Notes under the pieces: generated by a model | Seen by the model: only the letters and a program-made list of their open reading frames with translations | What the model was told of the DNA's origin: nothing | The model's database searches: none | Shown here: positions 58,111 to 64,000 of the stretch, in pieces | Layout: each line of letters begins with the position of its first letter | How positions within the stretch are numbered: the stretch's first letter is position 1 | Position numbers and translations under genes: made by a program | Assembly (NCBI GenBank): GCA_037976565.1 | Contig: CP137682.1 | Coordinates: 29,508,199 to 29,572,198, forward strand | Direction of reading: 5' to 3' | Source: Mesocentrotus franciscanus | Lineage: Eukaryota; Echinodermata; Echinoidea; Camarodonta; Strongylocentrotidae | DNA: 64,000 bases

Positions 58111-59020
58111 CCGCCCTGAGCACAAGCTTTAACGTGCATGTCTTTATTTCCCAATCTGTTTTATTTTCTTCTTTTGCTTTGTTTTCCTTTTGATGTCTTT
58201 CTTCATTTCCTTCTCTATGTGTTTGGCAAAATGTTCTCTTTAGTTCACCTTTTCCCGTTTTTTCTCTAGTCTCTTTCTTGACCTTATATTTGCATCCCCT
58301 CTATCGTTCTCTCTCTCTCCGTCTCTCTCCCTTTCACGCGTACTTATTGGCACCCTTTGTAAAAAAAAGTTGGTCTTAGTGGAAACAGACAAATCCGGGG
58401 AGATTATAGAAATCGAACAAAGAAGAAAGTCATGAAAATTGACACTCGAGATCGATAACTTTCTCCTTGTCAAGTTTGTCCTGATGTTTATAATGCGTAG
58501 GCCAGGGTTTCTTTTCTTTTTCTTTGACGGTCCAGAAGTGATTTCTATGAAAGCTGTAAGGTCCGAAATGACACTTGTATACTGAAGATAATGAGGCTTG
58601 TTTTTGGTCTATATCTGATCCAAGGAGAATTGTTACAGTTTAAAAAACAGAGCCGCCAGTGCTTCCACCCGTTTAAATAGAGTTTCCCAAAAAGAACACC
58701 CAATTTCCTGGAATTTGAAGGAATTTTCTTAAAACTTTAAAAATGCCTCTTGCGTGGATATTTTATTTGGATGAATCGCTATGACGTTTGAATATATATT
58801 AATTATTTAGTGGGCTTATTTTGCTTTCTAATAGATCCGTACATGGCAGAGCTTGAGGGCCTGGCAGAGCCCCAGGATGCTCTTGAGATTATTTGACTTT
58901 CAAGAGAGAAATTGTCTTTAGGAGAAAAAAGAGGTTATTTCTTTCTCTCTTATAGACAATTTTATGAGATGGAATGTTCAATCTGAAGGCTTTATGTGCT
59001 CTTTGAAAATAGCACACAAT

Positions 59021-59145
59021 GGGGCAGTGCAATTTAAATTTTAAGGGATGGATTAGAGTTTTTATCACTCTTGAAAGTCAAATAGCCCCTTCATTTCATT
59101 TTAGAAATAAACTCTAATCCATCCCTTTAAATTGCACTGCCCCTA
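59021..59145. repeat. inverted repeat around TTAAGGGATGG
   Basis: GGGGCAGTGCAATTTAAA with GGGATGGATTAGAGTTT at the left is mirrored by AAACTCTAATCCATCCC and TTTAAATTGCACTGCCCC at the right, around a loop of about 55 bp. It resembles the TTAA-flanked MITEs, though the target duplication is not clean. Confidence 0.7.
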
Positions 59146-59280
59146 TTGTATGCTCTTTTTAAGCCCTCATATTAGGCACCAATTAAGTAGTGCTCAGCAC
59201 ACAACATTCAATGGGATGATGCCCACATCATTGAGTTTGAAACGCACTTCTGGTCAAGAATGGTAGAAGAATGCATCTGC

Positions 59281-61180
59281 ATAAAAAGGATAAATCCTTC
59301 ACGGATTCTTGCTATACATTGTTACCTTTCTTCGCTCCAGTGATCTCGAGGCAGCAGGCAGCAAGACGTGTGAATAATAAAAGGTCCACGGGAGTGGTTC
59401 TTAGAAGCTTAAACTACAAAAAAAATCACGCTCTCTCCAATTTTATACAACAAAAGGTTGTCTTGGGAACCATTTCTATCTTTACGGATGGGGTGCAGGG
59501 GGAGAGCCTTTGCCGGGAGTCTTTAATAATAAAAAGGATAAATCCTTCACTGAATAGGGATTCTTGCTATACATTGTTACCTTTCTTCGCTCCAGTGATC
59601 TCGAGGCAGCAGACAGCAAGATGTGAATAATAAAAGGTCCACGGGAGTGGTTCTTAGAAGCTTAAACTACAAAAAAAATCACGCTCTCTCCAATTTTATA
59701 CAACGAAAGGTTGTTAGTAGGAGACCAGCCTGTAGGTCCCGTGACCAATCTCTGGGAACAAAGGTTTGAAAGTGTTTTTGTGTTCCCTGATGAATACCGA
59801 ACAATTTTGACTTGGGCTGCCCCCTTGAAAATCCCGGGCATTTTCGTGAGGGGTCAACAAAGGTCATACAGGGGTAGAAATTCAAATATATTCCAATCGT
59901 GCCGATATGCATATCAAATTACTCGTCTGGTAATGAGGATTCCAAAAATGTATAGTTTGCTATACCTCCGACGTTAAATGAGGGCGCTATGGTAAAAAAC
60001 GTTGAAAGGTCAACACACTTTTGACTGGTAGTCAAATTCACTAACACAGTTAACCTTATCAAATTTCATATCAAATTACTCGTCTGGTCATGAGGATTCC
60101 AAAAATGTATAGTTTGTTAAACCTCCGACCTTAAATGAGGGCGCTATGGTCAAAAGGTCAATGCACTTTAGACTGGTGGTCAAATTCACCAACACAGTTA
60201 ACATTGTCCAATTCTAATGATTTTAGGGTCTAATAATATGTTTTCTGACATGGCAAATTCAACTATACAACTTTCAAATGTAAAAGTGCTTACCTTGACC
60301 ATGTACATTAAAAATTGCTGCCGTTTCGGTGACAAACATTTAATAACTTCTTATCCATGGGTTTGGGGGAAATTTCAAGCTTATGGCAACCACTTTTGAT
60401 TTTAAAAGTTGCTTAGTTGAATTTGTTATGTCAAAAAACATATTATTAGACCCTAAAATCATTAGAATCGGACGATTTTAATTCGAACTGTGTTGGTGAA
60501 TTTGACCACCAGTTAAAGTGCATTGACCTTTTTGACCATAGCGCCCTCATTTAAGGTCGGAGTTATAAAAAACTATACATTTTTTGTAATCATTATGACC
60601 AGACGAGTAATTTGATATGAAATTTGATAAGGTTAACTGTGTTGGTAAATTTGATCACCAGTCAAAAGTGTGTTGACCTCTCAACATTTTTGACCCTAGC
60701 GCCCTCCTTTAAGGTCGGGGGTATAGCAAACTATACATGTTTGGAATCCCCATGACCAGACGAGTAATTTGATATGCATATCGACACGATTGGAATATAT
60801 TTGAATTTCTACCCCTGTATGACCTTTGTTGACCCCTCACGAAAATGCCCGGGATTTTCAAGGGGGCAGCCCAAGTCAAAATTGTTCGGTATTCATCAGG
60901 GAACACAAAAACACTTACAAACCTTTGTTCCCAGAGATTGGTCACGGGACCTACAGGCCGGTCTCCTACTATGTCTTGGGAACCATTTCTATCTTTACGG
61001 ATGGGGTGCAGGGGGAGAGCCTTTGCCGGGAGTCTTTAATAATAAAAAGGATAAATCCTTCACTGAATAGGGATTCTTCCTATACATTGTTACCTTTCTT
61101 CGCTCCAGTCAGAGTCCAGTGATCTCGAGGCAGCAGACAGCAAGAAATTGTGTAAATAATTTGCCTTTGCCGGGAGTCTT
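59281..61180 (+). repeat. tandem repeat of about 250 bp, interrupted by the foldback element
   Basis: Units start at about 59281, 59530 and 61043 (AAAAAGGATAAATCCTTCAC). They share GGTCCACGGGAGTGGTTCTT and GCAGGGGGAGAGCCTTTGCC. Removing the 1257-bp insertion and one TGT restores a period of about 250 bp. The third unit is partial and ends near 61180. Confidence 0.8.
59715..60971. mobile_element. foldback element, 1257 bp, with 3-bp target duplication
   Basis: Two arms of about 600 bp are inverted copies centred near 60343. They start TAGTAGGAGACC and end GGTCTCCTACTA. Each arm holds two tandem subunits of about 157 bp (from 59911 and 60068 on the left). TGT stands on both sides (59712-59714, 60972-60974), while the empty copy of the site (about 59462-59472) has GGTTGTCTTGGG with one TGT. 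The matching open frames in the two arms differ mostly by amino-acid-changing bases, so they do not look like a selected protein. Confidence 0.85.
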
Positions 61181-61479
61181 GGAGCGGAGCCCCAGGAAGT
61201 TCTTGAATAAAAAAAAATAGGAAATTTAAAATAGTCGTTACGAGCGATAGAAATTGTAATTTCCTCCTTAAAAGTCACATAGCCCCTTTCATTTCATTCT
61301 AGAAATAACTTCTCTTTCTCTCTTAAAGACAGTTTTATATAACTTCTGTTTTCGTATTGTTGTACTTTCGTCCGCAGACTTCTTAGGCACACAATATGTC
61401 AAGCCAACTCACTCGCAGTCGGAAATGTAATCTGTAGGCCTAAGTGTAAATTTAAGTTTCATGTTCTTCCTTTTTTCTT

Positions 61480-61535
61480 TCTTTTTTCTCTCCTCTCTCT
61501 CTCTCTGTCTCTCTCCTTTTCCTCTATCCTCTAAC
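61480..61535. repeat. (CT)n tract
   Basis: Short imperfect CT array embedded in T-rich sequence. Confidence 0.8.
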
Positions 61536-62392
61536 TTCTTCTCTTTTACATTATTGTCTCTTTTCTTCTCATTTTGTCTGTGTGTGACATGCGTTACGCG
61601 TTGGTGTGACATCGCACATAAATGCCAGTTGCAGATTCCCTGTCTAATTACATGTATTGATCTCGATTTAAGATTAAAAAAAAACTTTCTCATTAATTCT
61701 ATTTCCGTTTTTTCTAACACTTACACTAATCTCCAATTTAAAAAACGTCTACTTCCTCTCAAGACAACATTATATAAAGGATTCATTAATGCAAGGCTAT
61801 ATCTCGCGAGTCATCGATCTCTCAATTTCAATAACTTCTTGCTTTCCTCATCTCTCAGTTTCTCTTGCTTTAATATTTCTCGTTACTTCCTTCCAACTGA
61901 GCTCCAACTTGATTTCTCCACATCTCCATATATTCTAGTTTATGCACTATATCTATTCTTCAACTACAGGTAGATGCAAATATTACTCAAAATCCATTAT
62001 ATAAATCACACTCAGGATACAGCCAATGGACTAGAATTGCTTCAATCTATATTTTACATGTATCATTAATATATGGTTTTAAAATGGCTATGGTGATGAG
62101 ATGTCTAGGTAATATGTTGATGTGTTTGTTAAAATGTATTACCATGGTGCACCTTCTTGGTTAAAAAAGATATATATTTGTACGTACTGTACATGTATTA
62201 ACGTAAGTTCATGCCTTTACATACCACAGTAGAAATCAAATATTTTATATTTGATGCAGAATAATATTAATATTTGAAGATTAGAAACACAAACAGATTC
62301 CATAACCATTCAAGTGTTTCAAGAAAAGTTAAGCAAACTTTGTCCTCGATGTAAATTCACACTAGCGTATAGCACTAGCGAGCTCTCCTATC
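61536..62392. other. no gene seen
   Basis: One plus-strand frame runs to 61973 but is mostly serine, leucine and phenylalanine from T/C-rich sequence and has no recognised similarity. Confidence 0.45.
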
Positions 62393-62478
62393 CAGTCTAG
62401 ACTCTTCGCGAGCGGTTTCATTGGAATTAATCGAGAAATTCCTCGATAGCGTGTAAATAAAAAATACGCGGCCAGGCT
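62393..62478 (-). repeat. inverted copy of the 55985-56066 repeat
   Basis: CGCGAGCGGTTTCATTGGAA, TTAATCGAGAAATTCC and CGTGTAAATAAAAAATACGC are the reverse complement of the other copy, with a few small differences. Confidence 0.8.
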
Positions 62479-62600
62479 TGAACGCACACGCATTGTACGT
62501 CCCGCTTAACGCACGCACGGCAGCGAACTGGTCGAGTCTTTGATTTTTATTCTCGTTTATGAGGCGGCTATCAGGCTGATAGTGTCGGAAGGAACGGGGT

Positions 62601-63640
62601 AATATTATACAGATATTGCCTGCCTAGAGGTTTAATATAACATTTGACTTCCCCGACAGAGTTATATTTTTCCCAAGGGATTATATTTTCCCCGAAGCGC
62701 GCAGCGCTGAGGGAAAATATTGTCCCGAGGGAAAAATTTAACTCTGGAGGGAAATGAAATGTTATTTATTAAAGCAATACAACAGGCAATATCTGTTATA
62801 TTTTATAGCCTATATGGATACGACATTTGTGTCATATAGATCTAGATCTAGGCTTACACTTATTCAAAATACTGAAATCAAGAAGCGCGGAGCTGTATAG
62901 GCGCAGGCAGGGCGCAGGCTTTGGGCGTATGTTGTTTGCATGCAGCGCACTGCACTGCGCGTGCGGCAGCTATGCATTATGACGTAGGTGATGACGCTCC
63001 TCGGTCCAATATAACGGACCGAGGTGACGTCAATCGGGCAATATAACGTTGGAGATCCTTGCAGCTCTAGTCACGTGATGGCGCTTTGACCAATCACTAA
63101 TCAGTATCTATATAGACTATATAATATTATACAGATATTGCCTGCCTAGAGGTTTAATATAACATTTGACTTCCCCGACAGAGTTATATTTTTCCCAAGG
63201 GATTATATTTTCCCCGAAGCGCGCAGCGCTGAGGGAAAATATTGTCCTGAGGGAAAAATTTAACTCTGGAGGGAAATGAAATGTTATTTATTAAAGCAAT
63301 ACAACAGGCAATATCTGTTATATTATATAGCCTATATAGATACGACATTTGTGTCATATAGATCTAGATCTAGGCTTACACTTATTCAAAATACTGAAAT
63401 CAAGAAGCGCGGAGCTGTATAGGCGCAGGCAGGGCGCAGGCTTTGGGCGTATGTTGTTTGCATGCAGCGCACTGCACTGCGCGTGCGGCAGCTATGCATT
63501 ATGACGTAGGTGATGATCGGCAATATAACGGACCGAGGTGACGTCAATCGGGCAATATAACGTTGGAGATCCTTGCAGCTCTAGTCACGTGATGGCGCTT
63601 TGACCAATCACTAATCAGTATCTATATAGACTATATAATA
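62601..63640 (+). repeat. tandem duplication, 522-bp period
   Basis: The two units (62601-63122 and 63123-63640) are nearly identical. The second lacks about 8 bases around 63514. Each starts AATATTATACAGATATTGCC and contains the reverse complement, GGCAATATCTGTTATATT, about 190 bases later, so each carries an inverted-repeat element of about 200 bp. The rest is CpG-bearing (GCGCGCAGCGC, CACTGCACTGCGCGTGC). Confidence 0.9.
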
Positions 63641-64000
63641 TATTATTCTATATAGGCGTGGTCACACGATGTGATCATGTGACCCTTTTCAATATAGGCC
63701 AATGGATTTGTTATAGTAACTCTAGTTATTTAACTTCAGTAGTATAGCAATGTTTAAGCGCATTTCATTCAAATTGTTTGTAGTGGTATTTTTTATTAAT
63801 TGTGTTAACAAAAGCTAAATTTTATAGACATAAACATCTGTTGGGATTATATTATTTCATTTGCTATGCCCTACACTGCCATTTTGAAGAGTAGGTCAAG
63901 AAAATAGTTGTGGATATGGTTAGTTGTAGCCGTTGGTCAGGTGAATCCGTTTAATGTCACCTAACATCATTTTTTCTGCCCCCCCCCCCGCTTATTTGAC

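Noticed and set aside
61461..61973. 170-codon plus-strand frame
   Set aside because: Pyrimidine-rich sequence giving F/S/L runs; the non-repetitive half has no recognised similarity.

Overview
The window is eukaryotic nuclear DNA. It is AT-rich, full of microsatellites, and contains one clearly recognisable protein gene split by many introns with GT/AG boundaries. The gene, the tRNA-headed SINEs, the many short inverted-repeat elements and the (TAC)n and (CT)n arrays suggest a marine invertebrate deuterostome. A sea urchin (echinoid) is my best guess, inferred from memory of such genomes and not proven by any single sequence here. Nothing resembles a prokaryotic operon, a CRISPR array or an rRNA gene.

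The one confident gene is SMG8, a subunit of the SMG1 kinase complex of nonsense-mediated mRNA decay. It lies on the minus strand, with coding exons from 41894 down to a stop codon at 25649-25651. I could phase 20 coding exons (892 residues plus stop). All boundaries are GT/AG and all phases fit, but the acceptor of one exon (around 38288) is weak. The first exon with the start codon was not found.

Layout. 1-12 kb: no gene; long (CT)n arrays at 1.3, 4.7, 5.8, 8.5-9.0 and 9.5-9.7 kb, with small inverted and tandem repeats. 12-15 kb: a repeat-derived block bounded by matching 15-bp inverted termini, with a tRNA-Gly-like head inside. 16.2-19.7 kb: very large trinucleotide arrays, a tRNA-headed SINE and a 48-bp minisatellite. 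20-23.1 kb: three inverted-repeat (MITE-like) elements. 23.1-25.6 kb: the 3' side of SMG8, with a tandem repeat of about 190 bp. 25.6-41.9 kb: SMG8, whose introns hold SINEs, MITEs, a decayed duplicate of one exon, and a pair of histone-3'-end-like hairpins. 42-50 kb: two fragments of non-LTR retrotransposon reverse transcriptase C-termini and three large inverted-repeat elements. 52.7-56 kb: a duplicated 24-bp palindrome and a degenerate higher-order tandem array. 57-64 kb: a GGGGC-type minisatellite, a 1.26-kb foldback element inserted in a 250-bp tandem repeat (an empty copy of the site lies next door), and a 522-bp tandem duplication.

Most long open frames in this window are translations of microsatellites and are not listed as genes. 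The most unusual points are five inverted-repeat elements, four of them flanked on both sides by TTAA, the foldback insertion with its empty site, the pseudo-exon of SMG8 and the orphan histone-type 3' signals.
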